A stretch of DNA of 64,000 nt from an uncultured Lachnospiraceae bacterium (GCA_910586015.1 CAJUGJ010000001.1:124001-188000), one strand, 5' to 3'; positions 1-9,333 are shown, counted from the stretch's first letter. The notes: generated by a model not told the origin, from the sequence alone. A program made the numbers and translations.

Positions 1-720
1 ATTGATAAAAATAAGATGAATATTTTTGATATTCCGATTGTAGAAATAACCGAGCAGTATTTAGATTATATTCATTCCATGCAGGAAAAAGATTTAGAGG
101 TTATGAGTGAATTTTTAGTGATGGCAGCCACATTACTTAAAATTAAATCTCAGATGCTTTTACCAAGGGAAGAAAAGCAAGAGGATAAAGACCAAGTCGA
201 TCCTCGAGCTGAATTGGTAGAACGTCTTTTAGAATATAAAATGTATCGGTATGCTTCTATAAAATTAAAAGATATGCAGATAGATGCAGAAAGAGAAGTG
301 TTTAAAGAACCCTCTATTCCAAATGAATTAAAAAATATTCCAAAGCAGATTTCTCCACAAGAATTGTTAAAAGATATTTCTCTACCAAAACTTCAAGAAA
401 TTTTTGCGACTGTTATGAAACGTAGAGAAGATAAAATGGATCCAGTTCGCAGTAAATTTGGAAAAATTGAAAAAGAAGTAATAACATTATCAAAAACCGT
501 ATTAAATATTCAACAATTTGGTCTTTCCCATCGAAAATTTTTATTTACCTCTCTTTTATCAATCAAACCAGAAAAGATGGATATTATTGTAACATTTTTA
601 GGAGTTCTTGAATTAATGAAGATGGGACGGCTAGAAGTGCAACAACAGGAATTATTTGAAGATTTAGAAATTCAATATCTTGCAGATGATATTGTTTTGG
701 TGGAGGAATTGGAGCTATGA
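1..720 (+). CDS. scpA: Segregation and condensation protein A (5' end outside window)
   Basis: ScpA is the kleisin that links SMC heads with ScpB for chromosome condensation and segregation. The frame is open to the left edge: the residues before the first ATG (IDKNK) run straight into IFDIPIVEITEQYLDYI, a family signature that normally lies some 30 residues into the protein. The ATG at 16 is therefore internal and the true start lies upstream of the window. The C-terminal winged-helix part is complete. The stop overlaps the scpB start by 4 bases, which suggests translational coupling. Confidence 0.95.
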   Translation: MDKNKMNIFDIPIVEITEQYLDYIHSMQEKDLEVMSEFLVMAATLLKIKSQMLLPREEKQEDKDQVDPRAELVERLLEYKMYRYASIKLKDMQIDAEREVFKEPSIPNELKNIPKQISPQELLKDISLPKLQEIFATVMKRREDKMDPVRSKFGKIEKEVITLSKTVLNIQQFGLSHRKFLFTSLLSIKPEKMDIIVTFLGVLELMKMGRLEVQQQELFEDLEIQYLADDIVLVEELEL

Positions 721-1289
721 ATAAACAAAGCGAATTAGAGGCAAAAATAGAAGCAATTTTATTTACGATGGGAGAAGCAGTAGAAAAAAAACGATTGGCA
801 GCAGCTTTAGAAATTAGTGAGGAAGTATTACAAAAGGTTATTTTAGATCTCTCTAAAAAGTATACTTTAGAAGATAGAGGAATTTGGCTGATTGAATTAG
901 ATGGTTCCTTTCAACTTTGTACAAAACCTTCTATGTATGAGACAATATTAAAAATTACGAATATACCCAAAAAATATATATTAACTGATATTTTATTAGA
1001 GACACTTTCAATTATTGCCTATAAACAACCGATTACTAAACAAGAAATCGAAGCTATTCGAGGGGTAAAGACAGATCATGCAGTTAATAGATTAATAGAA
1101 TATAATTTAATTTGTGAAGTTGGAAGATTAGATGCACCAGGCAGACCGATCTTATTTGGGACAACCGAAGAATTTTTGCGTTGTTTTGGGATTGTATCCT
1201 TAAAAGATCTTCCTATCGTAAGTATGGAACGTATAGAAGATTTTAAACAGGAGGCACAAAAAGAGATTTCCTTAAAACTTGAGATATAA
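717..1289 (+). CDS. scpB: Segregation and condensation protein B
   Basis: ScpB is the dimeric tandem winged-helix partner of ScpA in the SMC-ScpAB complex, acting on the nucleoid. At 190 residues it has the usual length, and the conserved core ETLSIIAYKQPITKQEIEAI followed by GVKTDHAVNRLIE is present around residues 96-125. The start overlaps the scpA stop (ATGA), so the two are almost certainly translated together. Nothing about it looks unusual. Confidence 0.96.
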   Translation: MNKQSELEAKIEAILFTMGEAVEKKRLAAALEISEEVLQKVILDLSKKYTLEDRGIWLIELDGSFQLCTKPSMYETILKITNIPKKYILTDILLETLSIIAYKQPITKQEIEAIRGVKTDHAVNRLIEYNLICEVGRLDAPGRPILFGTTEEFLRCFGIVSLKDLPIVSMERIEDFKQEAQKEISLKLEI

Positions 1290-1349
1290 GTCCGAATAAA
1301 ATAAAGGTTAAAACATACATTGTAAGGATAAAAATTATAGGAACGAGCT

Positions 1350-2636
1350 ATGAAACAAAAGGTTGTGATAATTTTTCTTCTGGCAGGAATTATTTTAACA
1401 GTAGGAAACTTACAGTATAAGGAGGTTTATGGACTTCTTTCTAAACAGTATATTTATGCCAAAGGAAAAAACGTAACGAAGGAGCAGAAAAAAGAATCAG
1501 AAGATATACCAAAACAACCATTTGAAGAGGAAAACGATAAAGAGATACTAAACCTTTATGCACTCTCTGCCTGTTTAATGGATGCCTCAAATGGCAGAGT
1601 TCTCTATGAAAAAGATGCAAATCAACAGATGCCTATGGCAAGTACCACTAAAATTATGACACTACTTGTCACTTTAGAAAATGCCAACTTAAATGACGTT
1701 GTCACAGTTTCTTCTAATGCTGCAAAACAACCAGATGTTCAACTTAACATGAATACAGGAGATCAGTATTATTTAAAGGATTTAATATACTCTTTAATGT
1801 TAGAAAGTCATAATGATACGGCTGTAGCAATTGCAGAACATGTTGGTGGAAGTGTAGAGATATTTTGTGATATGATGACACAGAAGGCAAAATCTATTGG
1901 TGCATTACAAACGAGATTTGAAACACCGAATGGACTAGATGCAGATGGACACTATACAACTGCATCAGATCTTGCTTTGATCGGAAGTTATGCTATTAAA
2001 AATGAAGAATTTGTAAAAATTATTACAACACAGACACATCAATTCAACGAGATTACAACAGGACGTTCCTTCACAGTCAATAATAAAGATCGATTTTTAT
2101 ATATGATGGAAGGTGCAATTGGAATAAAAACAGGTTTTACTGGAAAAGCAGGATATTGTTTTGTAGGAGCATTAAGACATGACGGGAAAAACTTTGTCAG
2201 TGTGGTTTTAGGAAGCGGGTGGCCGCCGAATAAAAATTATAAATGGGCAGATACTAAAAAACTGATGGAATTAGGATTAAAGAATTATACAGAACAGGTT
2301 GTTTTTTCTCCTATTCCTGAGTATCGTTTGGTTGCTGTACATGGAGGAATTTTTGCAGATACTATGACACAAGTAAATGAAGAAGTTTCTCTTTTGTTAT
2401 GTGACAATGACTTTGTACAAGTAGAATTTGAACTTCCAGAACAGTTAAATGCTCCAGTGGTAGCAGGCGAAAAAGTTGGTGAAGCAAAGATTTACATAAA
2501 TAAAATGTTATATCAAAGTATTCCAATTACTGCAAAAAATACGGTGAAACAGATGGATTATTCTTATTGCATTGATTGTATTTTAAATTGGTTTTTCTTC
2601 CAAAATTTAAAAAATATAAATGAAATATCAAATTAG
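1350..2636 (+). CDS. D-alanyl-D-alanine carboxypeptidase (S11 family)
   Basis: Low-molecular-weight penicillin-binding protein that trims the terminal D-Ala from peptidoglycan stem peptides outside the membrane. An N-terminal hydrophobic signal (residues 4-20) precedes a charged linker. The three active-site motifs are present: SxxK at S98-K101 (STTK), SxN at S153-N155 (SHN) and KTG at 260-262. After the catalytic domain there is a beta-rich C-terminal domain and a hydrophobic tail that may anchor the protein. The SD AGGAA lies 7 bases before the ATG. It follows scpAB closely, a common clostridial arrangement. The exact subtype (DacA or DacF) cannot be set from sequence alone. A second S11 enzyme lies at 34226-35239. 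Confidence 0.92.
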   Translation: MKQKVVIIFLLAGIILTVGNLQYKEVYGLLSKQYIYAKGKNVTKEQKKESEDIPKQPFEEENDKEILNLYALSACLMDASNGRVLYEKDANQQMPMASTTKIMTLLVTLENANLNDVVTVSSNAAKQPDVQLNMNTGDQYYLKDLIYSLMLESHNDTAVAIAEHVGGSVEIFCDMMTQKAKSIGALQTRFETPNGLDADGHYTTASDLALIGSYAIKNEEFVKIITTQTHQFNEITTGRSFTVNNKDRFLYMMEGAIGIKTGFTGKAGYCFVGALRHDGKNFVSVVLGSGWPPNKNYKWADTKKLMELGLKNYTEQVVFSPIPEYRLVAVHGGIFADTMTQVNEEVSLLLCDNDFVQVEFELPEQLNAPVVAGEKVGEAKIYINKMLYQSIPITAKNTVKQMDYSYCIDCILNWFFFQNLKNINEISN

Positions 2637-2713
2637 GATAGAATTTTAATTACAATTATGATAAAATAAATGAATAAATCATAAAAAAAATACGAAAAAA
2701 GGAGAAAAAAGTA

Positions 2714-3433
2714 GTGTACAATAATTTTATTTTTGATTTATATGGAACGTTGATTGATATTTATACAAATGAAACAAAACCTTATCTTTGGAAAAAATTA
2801 TCTTTATGGTATAGTTTAAAAGGTGCACCATATACACCATCTGCTTTAAAAAGCCGATATTATATTCTTTGTGAGGATTTGGAAAAAGAAGCAAAAAAGA
2901 AAACAGGTAGAGAATTTCCAGAGATCAAAATAGAAGAAATTTTTTATCTTATGTTTACAGAATATCAGCTTGAAGATGCAGCACAACTTGCAAAAACAAC
3001 AGCACAGATATTTCGTACTATGTCTATTGAAAAATTGAGTTTAATTTCAGGCGTTTTAAAGACTTTAGAGGCATTAAAAAAATCAGGACGCAAAATTTAT
3101 TTGCTTTCTAATGCACAAAGAGTTTTTACAGAACCAGAAATATACCTATTTTCTTTAAATAATTATTTTGATGGAATTTTATATTCTTCTGATGTAGGAG
3201 TAAAAAAGCCATCTTTGGAATTTTTTCAAACCCTGTTTACTACCTATCAATTAAATAAAGAAGAATCTGTTATGATTGGAAATGATTTTGATTGTGATAT
3301 TATAGGAGCTACAAAGTTTGGAATCGACAGTATCTATTTTTATACTGGAGAATTTTCAAAGAGTTTTGGACGACTTCCGCAAAGATGTAAATGTATTCAA
3401 AAAATAGAAGACGTATTAAACTATCTTGCGTAA
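2714..3433 (+). CDS. HAD-superfamily hydrolase (haloacid dehalogenase-like fold)
   Basis: Predicted cytoplasmic HAD hydrolase of 239 residues with a helical cap. Motif I is FDLYGTL with nucleophile D8. The second Asp of the usual DxD is replaced by Tyr10, as in some dehalogenase-like members. Motif II is LLSNAQ (Ser near residue 135), motif III Lys is in GVKKPS, and motif IV is GNDFDCD. Translation starts at a GTG preceded by AAAGGAGAAAAAAGTA; no ATG in that frame fits the RBS. The substrate is unknown; phosphatase activity on a small phosphorylated metabolite is likely. It may form one transcription unit with the genes upstream. Confidence 0.8.
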   Translation: MYNNFIFDLYGTLIDIYTNETKPYLWKKLSLWYSLKGAPYTPSALKSRYYILCEDLEKEAKKKTGREFPEIKIEEIFYLMFTEYQLEDAAQLAKTTAQIFRTMSIEKLSLISGVLKTLEALKKSGRKIYLLSNAQRVFTEPEIYLFSLNNYFDGILYSSDVGVKKPSLEFFQTLFTTYQLNKEESVMIGNDFDCDIIGATKFGIDSIYFYTGEFSKSFGRLPQRCKCIQKIEDVLNYLA

Positions 3434-3535
3434 TTTTCATTTCATTTGTTTTGTAGATTTCGTACATGGAAAGCAACAAAAAAGGATTTTTTTCAAAGCA
3501 AAAGCACAGTTCTGCTTTCTATATTAAAAAAATAC

Positions 3536-3636
3536 TTGATAATCTTAAAAAATCGTGTATTTTATATATAGAAATATATGTACTGCAGTAATCGTTATTT
3601 TATGCGACACAGTATACTATATTTGGCATAAAATAA
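3536..3636 (+). promoter_or_regulatory. Leader region of the aspartokinase gene with an inverted repeat
   Basis: A possible promoter TTGATA (3536-3541) with a weak TATTTT (3558-3563), 16 bases apart, is followed by a perfect 11-base inverted repeat, TTATTTTATGC (3595-3605) and GCATAAAATAA (3626-3636), whose 20-base loop contains the palindrome AGTATACT (3611-3618). The repeat ends 45 bases before the aspartokinase start. No lysine riboswitch core could be recognised. It may be an operator or leader hairpin; function is inferred only. Confidence 0.35.
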
Positions 3637-3680
3637 GATATAACTGCAACTGAACTTCTATAGATACGGAGGAATCTCGA

Positions 3681-5000
3681 ATGAAAAAGATAGTGAAATT
3701 TGGCGGTAGTTCTTTAGCAGGATCAGATCAATTTAAGAAAGTAGCAAATATTATCCAAGCAGACGATTCAAGAAGGTATGTAGTTCCGTCAGCACCCGGA
3801 AAGAGATTTTCAACTGATACAAAAGTGACCGATATGTTGTATCAATGTTATGATACTGCACAAAACGGGAAAAGATTCCAAGATCTGTTAAAAAAAATCA
3901 AAGACAGGTATCTGGAAATTATTCAGGGACTTTCTTTGAATTTGAGTTTAGATCAGGAATTTGAAACCATAGAAAAATTGTTTTTAGAAAAAGCAGGAAG
4001 TGACTATGCGGCTTCTAGAGGAGAGTATCTCAATGGAATTCTCCTTGCAAACTATCTGGGGTATGAATTTATTGATGCGGCAGAAGTTATCTTTTTTAAT
4101 GAAAAAGGAATATTTGATGCAAAAAAAACGAATCAGATTTTAGCTCAACGATTAGAAACAGTAGAACGAGCAGTCATTCCAGGATTTTATGGTTCTCTTC
4201 CAGATGGTTCAATAAAGACATTTTCCAGAGGTGGATCTGATATTACAGGTTCCATTGTAGCGAAAGCAGTAAAAGCAGATCTATATGAAAACTGGACAGA
4301 TGTTTCGGGATTTCTAATTGCAGATCCTAGAATTATTGAGAATCCAGAAGCAATTACTACAATTACCTATAAAGAATTAAGAGAACTTTCTTATATGGGA
4401 GCTACTGTTTTACATGAAGATGCCATTTTTCCAGTCAGAAAAGCGGGAATTCCAATCAATATTCGCAATACAAATCGCCCACAAGATGAAGGAACAATGA
4501 TTGTAGAAAGTACCTGTCGTAAACCAAAATATACGATTACGGGAATTGCTGGTAAGAAGGGGTTTGTCGCAATCAATGTGGAAAAGGATATGATGAATTC
4601 AGAAATAGGTTTCGGAAGAAAGATACTTTCTGCATTTGAAAAGTATGGAATTTCTTTTGAACATGTGCCTTCGGGAATTGATACTTTAACTGTATTTGTG
4701 CATCAACCAGAGTTTGAGGGAAAAGAACAACAAGTTCTCTCGGAAATTCATCGTTTAGCAGAACCAGATTCTATTGAAATGGAATCCGATCTGGCATTAA
4801 TTGCTGTAGTTGGAAGAGGAATGAGAGCATCCAAAGGAACTGCGGGAAGAATTTTTTCTGCATTAGCACATGCCAATATCAATGTAAAGATGATTGATCA
4901 GGGTTCTAGTGAGTTAAATATCATTATTGGAGTTAGAAATCAAGACTTTGAAGCAGCGATTAAGGCAATTTATGATATTTTTGTATTAATCCAACTCTAA
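3681..5000 (+). CDS. lysC: Aspartate kinase
   Basis: Phosphorylates L-aspartate at the entry to lysine, threonine, methionine and diaminopimelate synthesis. The N-terminal kinase domain carries VKFGGSS at residues 5-11 and the TFSRGGSDITGS aspartate/ATP motif near residue 185. Two ACT regulatory domains fill roughly residues 305-439. At 439 residues it is a monofunctional enzyme without a homoserine dehydrogenase domain. The SD GGAGG lies 8 bases before the ATG. The VVPSAPGKRF signature is typical of the clostridial form, which is usually feedback-regulated through the ACT domains. The gene stands alone after a 247-base gap. Confidence 0.93.
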   Translation: MKKIVKFGGSSLAGSDQFKKVANIIQADDSRRYVVPSAPGKRFSTDTKVTDMLYQCYDTAQNGKRFQDLLKKIKDRYLEIIQGLSLNLSLDQEFETIEKLFLEKAGSDYAASRGEYLNGILLANYLGYEFIDAAEVIFFNEKGIFDAKKTNQILAQRLETVERAVIPGFYGSLPDGSIKTFSRGGSDITGSIVAKAVKADLYENWTDVSGFLIADPRIIENPEAITTITYKELRELSYMGATVLHEDAIFPVRKAGIPINIRNTNRPQDEGTMIVESTCRKPKYTITGIAGKKGFVAINVEKDMMNSEIGFGRKILSAFEKYGISFEHVPSGIDTLTVFVHQPEFEGKEQQVLSEIHRLAEPDSIEMESDLALIAVVGRGMRASKGTAGRIFSALAHANINVKMIDQGSSELNIIIGVRNQDFEAAIKAIYDIFVLIQL

Positions 5001-5057
5001 AATTATGATATAATTTAAGAAGAAATGAGAAGGAACAGATAGAGGAGGAATAAAGGT

Positions 5058-8000
5058 ATGCTTCGCTTGTCAAGAACCGGGATTAGAAATCTGGCGTCTA
5101 GTGATCTCATATATTCTAGGGGATTGCAATATTATAAAAGCAACAGAGTAGTAAACGCAGCATTTTCTAAATTATCCGGACAGTATAAGCTGACAGTGCG
5201 TGGTAGCTATAACTATTCCGTTATTATAACAGAAAATAAAGACGGCTCTTTTGAACATTTTTGTAACTGTCCAGCTCATGTCAAGGAAAAAGGAGCTTGT
5301 AAACATGTAGTAGCGGCTTTGCTTTTTATTTTAAAATATCAGGAGAAATCATTGATGGAAGAACCGCAAAGTCCAGAAGAAAAAAAAGCATTTCAGGTAT
5401 TAGAATACTTTGCAAATCAAGAAGAAACGAAGACGCAAGGAGAAATTTTTCATATTGAAGCTATTATTTTTATTCCTGCCATTTTAAGGGGAACAGAGAG
5501 CAAAGCTTATGTTTCTCTGATGGCAGGTGTAAATCGTATGTATAAAATTCAATCTCTTCGCAAATTTTTGATGGATTACTATAATAAAGAAAATATTGTA
5601 TTAGGAAAAGAGTTTAAATTTATTGCAGGAGAGAGTGAATTTGACCGAGAATCGAAAGAACTCTTAGATTTTTTATTAGAAATTTATGAAATTCAAGAAT
5701 TAATAGATAAGACTTTTTATTCAAAGCTATTTTCAAAAGCACAGATGGTTTTAACAAAAAATATGCTGAGAAAATTATTTTTAGCTATTGGAAAAAATAA
5801 TTTTACATTAGAGTTATATGGAAAATTATATGAAATGGTTCGATTTATAAATGGTAATCCAAAGATTCAATATGACTTAGATATTTTTGAAGATGCCATT
5901 TTATTAGATTATCATCAAAAAGAACCAATTATTTCACTTTCTGAAAATGGGGATATGCTCTATTATAATGGTGGAGTTTACCTACCAGAACAACGATTTA
6001 TTCGAAATTATGTTCCTTTTTATAATAGTCTTGGTGGTGAAAAGAAACCTTTAGTTTTTCGAGGAGAAAATAGAAAGCGTTTTTTAGAGGAAGTTTTGCC
6101 AAAACTCCATGAAATACTAGATATTGCAATACCAGAACAATTAAAAGAAAGATATCTTACTTTGCCGTTAACTTCAAAAATTTATTTTGATAAATATAAT
6201 AATGCGATTAAGGCAGAATTACATTTTCAATATGGAGAATATGAATTTAACTGTTTTGAAGATCCAAGAGTTGAAAATTATATCATTATTCGTGATAAAG
6301 AAAAAGAATATGAAGTTATGCAGCTATTAGAAGGCTTAGATTTTGAGGCACACTCTAAGTTTTATTTATTAAAAAACGATAACAGTATTTTTGAATTTTT
6401 AACAAATGGAATAGAAAAGCTTAAAAAAATCTGTCAATTATTTTATTCAGAACATTTTAAAAAAATTTCGGTTCGAACTGGTGGAAAAATTCAAGTTGGT
6501 TTACGTGCTAATTCAGAAATCGATCTTTTAGAGATGGAATTAGATTATGATGATATTCCAAGAGAAGAACTGAAAGATTTATTTCGTTCCTATCAGTTAA
6601 AAAAGAAATACTTCCGTTTAAAAGACGGAAGCTTTATTGATTTAAAGGAAAGACCAATTCAAGAATTAGCTAATATTTTAGAGGGATTAAATGTTTCACC
6701 TAAAAATATCAACTCAGAAAGTATAAAACTTTCTAAAAGTAGTGCATTTTATTTAGAAGATACGTTAAAGGAAACTTCCCTTATAGTGTCAAAAAATGAA
6801 GAATTTACTCAGTTAATCAATCGCATTTTGCTTCCAAAACAACAAAACTATCCAATTCCAGAAAAAATTACAGCATTACTTCGACCATATCAAGTAACAG
6901 GATATGAATGGCTTCGAATGCTTGCAGAAAACAGTTTAGGAGGAATCCTAGCAGATGATATGGGGCTTGGTAAAACATTACAGTCTATTGTATATATTGT
7001 GTCTAAAATAAAACAGGGAAGACGTTTTATGATTATATGTCCCACTTCTTTAGTCTATAATTGGTTAGATGAATTTGAAAATTTCGCTCCACAAATTCGT
7101 GCTATTGTGATTGCTGGAACTCCGACAGAACGGCAGGAATTGATTGAACATTCAGAAAATATTCCAGTCTTTATTACATCTTATCCTTTAATTCGAAGAG
7201 ATATTCTGCAATATCAGCAAATAGAATTTGATACAGTATTTATTGATGAAGCACAATTTATTAAAAATGCAGCATCCTTAAATGCACAATCCGTAAAATT
7301 ATTAAAGGCAAAACATCGATTTGCACTTACAGGAACGCCGATCGAAAATTCTCTTTCTGAACTTTGGTCAATTTTTGATTTTATCATGCCAAATTATCTG
7401 ATGAGCCATACAAAATTTATGAAACGATATGAAAGACTAATTTTAAAAGAAGATATAAATGCTTTGGAAGAATTAAATCGTAGAGTTCATCCATTTGTAC
7501 TTAGACGTATGAAAAAGGATGTTTTAAAAGAATTGCCACAAAAAATAGAAGAAAAAATTTTGACAGAAATGACAGAAGAGCAAAAGAAAATATATCTTTC
7601 TTATATAGAAAATATACGTTCTAATCTGGATTTAGAACATACACCAGTAGAAAAAAATCAAATGAAAATTCTCGCTGCTCTGACGAGACTACGCCAAATC
7701 TGTTGTCATCCAGCTACATTTTTAAATAATTATTATGGCAGCAGTGGTAAAATGGATCTACTATTTGAATTATTAGATAAAGCGATTGTAAATCAACATA
7801 GAATTTTGCTTTTTTCTCAATTTACTTCTATGCTTGGAATTATTGCAAAAGAGTTAGAAAAGAAAAAGATTGCCTATTTTTATATTGAAGGTGCAACAGC
7901 TATGGAAGAACGTAGTGAATATGTACGACGTTTTAATGCAGGAGAGGGACACATTTTTTTAATTTCATTAAAAGCAGGAGGAACAGGATTAAATCTGACA

Positions 8001-8252
8001 GGGGCAGATATGGTAATTCATTATGATCCTTGGTGGAATCCAGCAGTAGAAGAACAGGCAACAGATCGAGCGTATCGTATTGGTCAGGGAAAAAATGTGT
8101 ATGTAATTAAACTTTTAACAAAAGGAACGATTGAAGAAAAAATTTATAAGCTACAAAAAAAGAAACAAGAATTATCAAATTCGGTAATTCAGGCAAAAGA
8201 AATTTTTATTAATATGCTAAGCAGAGAGGAATTAGAAGAAATCTTTCGATAA
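5058..8252 (+). CDS. SWIM zinc-finger SNF2-family DNA helicase/translocase
   Basis: SF2 ATP-dependent translocase of 1064 residues. The N-terminus has a SWIM zinc finger, C69-x-C71 ... C81-x-H83. A long central region (about residues 95-590) has no motif I recognise. The ATPase core follows: motif I DDMGLGKT near 631-640, motif II IDEAQ near 728, ALTGTPIEN (motif III), and motif VI QATDRAYRIGQ near 1000-1010. Bacterial SNF2 proteins of this kind are thought to remodel nucleic-acid/protein complexes such as stalled RNA polymerase, but this subgroup has no settled role. A good SD (GAGGAGGAA) precedes the start. A strong bidirectional terminator follows. Confidence 0.93.
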   Translation: MLRLSRTGIRNLASSDLIYSRGLQYYKSNRVVNAAFSKLSGQYKLTVRGSYNYSVIITENKDGSFEHFCNCPAHVKEKGACKHVVAALLFILKYQEKSLMEEPQSPEEKKAFQVLEYFANQEETKTQGEIFHIEAIIFIPAILRGTESKAYVSLMAGVNRMYKIQSLRKFLMDYYNKENIVLGKEFKFIAGESEFDRESKELLDFLLEIYEIQELIDKTFYSKLFSKAQMVLTKNMLRKLFLAIGKNNFTLELYGKLYEMVRFINGNPKIQYDLDIFEDAILLDYHQKEPIISLSENGDMLYYNGGVYLPEQRFIRNYVPFYNSLGGEKKPLVFRGENRKRFLEEVLPKLHEILDIAIPEQLKERYLTLPLTSKIYFDKYNNAIKAELHFQYGEYEFNCFEDPRVENYIIIRDKEKEYEVMQLLEGLDFEAHSKFYLLKNDNSIFEFLTNGIEKLKKICQLFYSEHFKKISVRTGGKIQVGLRANSEIDLLEMELDYDDIPREELKDLFRSYQLKKKYFRLKDGSFIDLKERPIQELANILEGLNVSPKNINSESIKLSKSSAFYLEDTLKETSLIVSKNEEFTQLINRILLPKQQNYPIPEKITALLRPYQVTGYEWLRMLAENSLGGILADDMGLGKTLQSIVYIVSKIKQGRRFMIICPTSLVYNWLDEFENFAPQIRAIVIAGTPTERQELIEHSENIPVFITSYPLIRRDILQYQQIEFDTVFIDEAQFIKNAASLNAQSVKLLKAKHRFALTGTPIENSLSELWSIFDFIMPNYLMSHTKFMKRYERLILKEDINALEELNRRVHPFVLRRMKKDVLKELPQKIEEKILTEMTEEQKKIYLSYIENIRSNLDLEHTPVEKNQMKILAALTRLRQICCHPATFLNNYYGSSGKMDLLFELLDKAIVNQHRILLFSQFTSMLGIIAKELEKKKIAYFYIEGATAMEERSEYVRRFNAGEGHIFLISLKAGGTGLNLTGADMVIHYDPWWNPAVEEQATDRAYRIGQGKNVYVIKLLTKGTIEEKIYKLQKKKQELSNSVIQAKEIFINMLSREELEEIFR

Positions 8253-8263
8253 AAGAAGATAGA

Positions 8264-8306
8264 AGGGATAGAAAGATAAAACAAAAATTTTTATCTTTCT
8301 ATCCCT
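8264..8306. terminator. Bidirectional rho-independent terminator
   Basis: An 18-bp perfect stem (8264-8281 pairing with 8289-8306) with a 7-base loop, followed by a T-rich tract on each strand. It sits between the converging SNF2 helicase gene and the minus-strand zinc-ribbon gene and can stop both. Confidence 0.9.
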
Positions 8307-8317
8307 CCTTTTTATAT

Positions 8318-9145
8318 TTATTGTTTTACTTCAAAGGTTTCATTATAAAATTCTTCTACAATAAGATCTAAATAAGAATCATCCATTTCTCCAAATACTT
8401 GTGTAATCTGTTCCTTTATCCCTTCCATCTGTCTCATAAAATTTATTTCTTCAGATAGAGAAGGATCGGAAAAAGAGTCTAAAAGTTCAGATGTGACATT
8501 TTCTTTTAACCAATCAGTTAATCTTTTTGTGACTGCTTCTTCCTCTAAAGCTTCTGCCGCAGCTTTTTTTGACATTCGAAAAGAAGATATACCAATCCAT
8601 AAGAAAGCAACAAACATACCTCCAATAACTAAATAGGATAAAAGATTATTCAAATAAGAAAAAACACCAACGATATTAAGGATTACAAAAATTATTCCAA
8701 TAATACTAAAAGAAATAAATGTAATTGCGGAAGATTTTAAGTCTTTACTTTTTTCTGCTCTTTTAATATAAGGAGAAGAAGAGGTATTTTCTATTTCCTT
8801 TTTAGTAGCTTCTAAAGCCTCTAAAACTTCATTAGAATTAGACTTTACGTTTGCTTCCTGTTCCACCTGTAAAAAAGCATGTACACACTTTTTTGCATTT
8901 TCAATTTGTTCTTGTGGAACATTGACCAAGAAAGAATTTGTATCTTTACAATATTCTATTGTGCCATTTAATTGTTCAGTGGCAAGAAATTCTACCAGTC
9001 GGTTTGCTGCTTGCTCATCTTCTAAATCTGCGACTGGCAGCAGTATTTTATCTTCTACAAGTTGCTTGACTAACTCAATACCACAATCTGGACAAATCGT
9101 TACACTTTCTTTATATTCCATTTTACATTTTGGACACCAAGGCAT
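8318..9145 (-). CDS. Zinc-ribbon membrane protein of unknown function
   Basis: 275-residue protein starting MPWCPKCK. An N-terminal zinc ribbon (C4, C7, C18, C21) is followed by a soluble alpha/beta segment (about residues 35-100), a charged linker, two transmembrane helices (about 140-163 and 168-189) and an acidic cytoplasmic-looking tail. I chose the ATG at 9145 because GGAGG (9154-9158) lies 8 bases upstream; a longer frame from a TTG at 9160 would start inside the RBS. Similar zinc-ribbon plus two-helix proteins are common in Lachnospiraceae, but I know of no assigned function. Single gene, bounded by the terminator downstream. Confidence 0.75.
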   Translation of the reverse strand: MPWCPKCKMEYKESVTICPDCGIELVKQLVEDKILLPVADLEDEQAANRLVEFLATEQLNGTIEYCKDTNSFLVNVPQEQIENAKKCVHAFLQVEQEANVKSNSNEVLEALEATKKEIENTSSSPYIKRAEKSKDLKSSAITFISFSIIGIIFVILNIVGVFSYLNNLLSYLVIGGMFVAFLWIGISSFRMSKKAAAEALEEEAVTKRLTDWLKENVTSELLDSFSDPSLSEEINFMRQMEGIKEQITQVFGEMDDSYLDLIVEEFYNETFEVKQ

Positions 9146-9244
9146 AAAAATTTCCTCCAAAAATACAATTTAATAAAGTAAACAATTTCATTATAACGAA
9201 GAAAAAATTTTTTTTCAATGTTTTTCTGAGAAAATTTGTATTAT

Positions 9245-9250
9245 TATAAT
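9245..9250 (+). promoter_or_regulatory. Candidate -10 element for the small membrane protein gene
   Basis: A perfect TATAAT with no clear -35 (TTTTCT at the right distance is poor). Transcription from it would begin around 9256-9258, only about 10 bases before the pseudoknot at 9267, so the folded leader would form the 5' end of the message. Confidence 0.45.
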
Positions 9251-9266
9251 TGAACTGTTCAATCCG

Positions 9267-9321
9267 CAAGTTTGTGTTTGCATGGTGTCCACAAACTTGA
9301 TCTAAAAAAAAGCCATGCAGA
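9267..9321 (+). ncRNA. Predicted H-type pseudoknot in the 5' leader (riboswitch-like cis element)
   Basis: Stem 1 is a perfect 10-bp helix, CAAGTTTGTG (9267-9276) with CACAAACTTG (9290-9299). Its 13-base loop contains TGCATGG (9279-9285), which is the exact complement of CCATGCA (9313-9319). This second helix can extend by A-U and G-U pairs to 9277-9286 with 9312-9321. The connecting loop 9300-9312 is A-rich, as expected for a strand crossing the minor groove of stem 1. The fold ends a few bases before the ribosome binding site GAGGAA (9325-9330). Both helices are read directly; the regulatory role is inferred. It does not match any riboswitch family I can name. Confidence 0.55.
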
Positions 9322-9333
9322 AATGAGGAAAAA

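Noticed and set aside
3434..3680. Lysine riboswitch or T-box before aspartokinase
   Set aside because: No L-box core, no T-box sequence and no terminator/antiterminator pair could be found; only an inverted repeat is supported.
8922..9173. 83-codon open frame opposite the zinc-ribbon gene
   Set aside because: Wholly antisense to a gene with a clear zinc ribbon, RBS and terminator.
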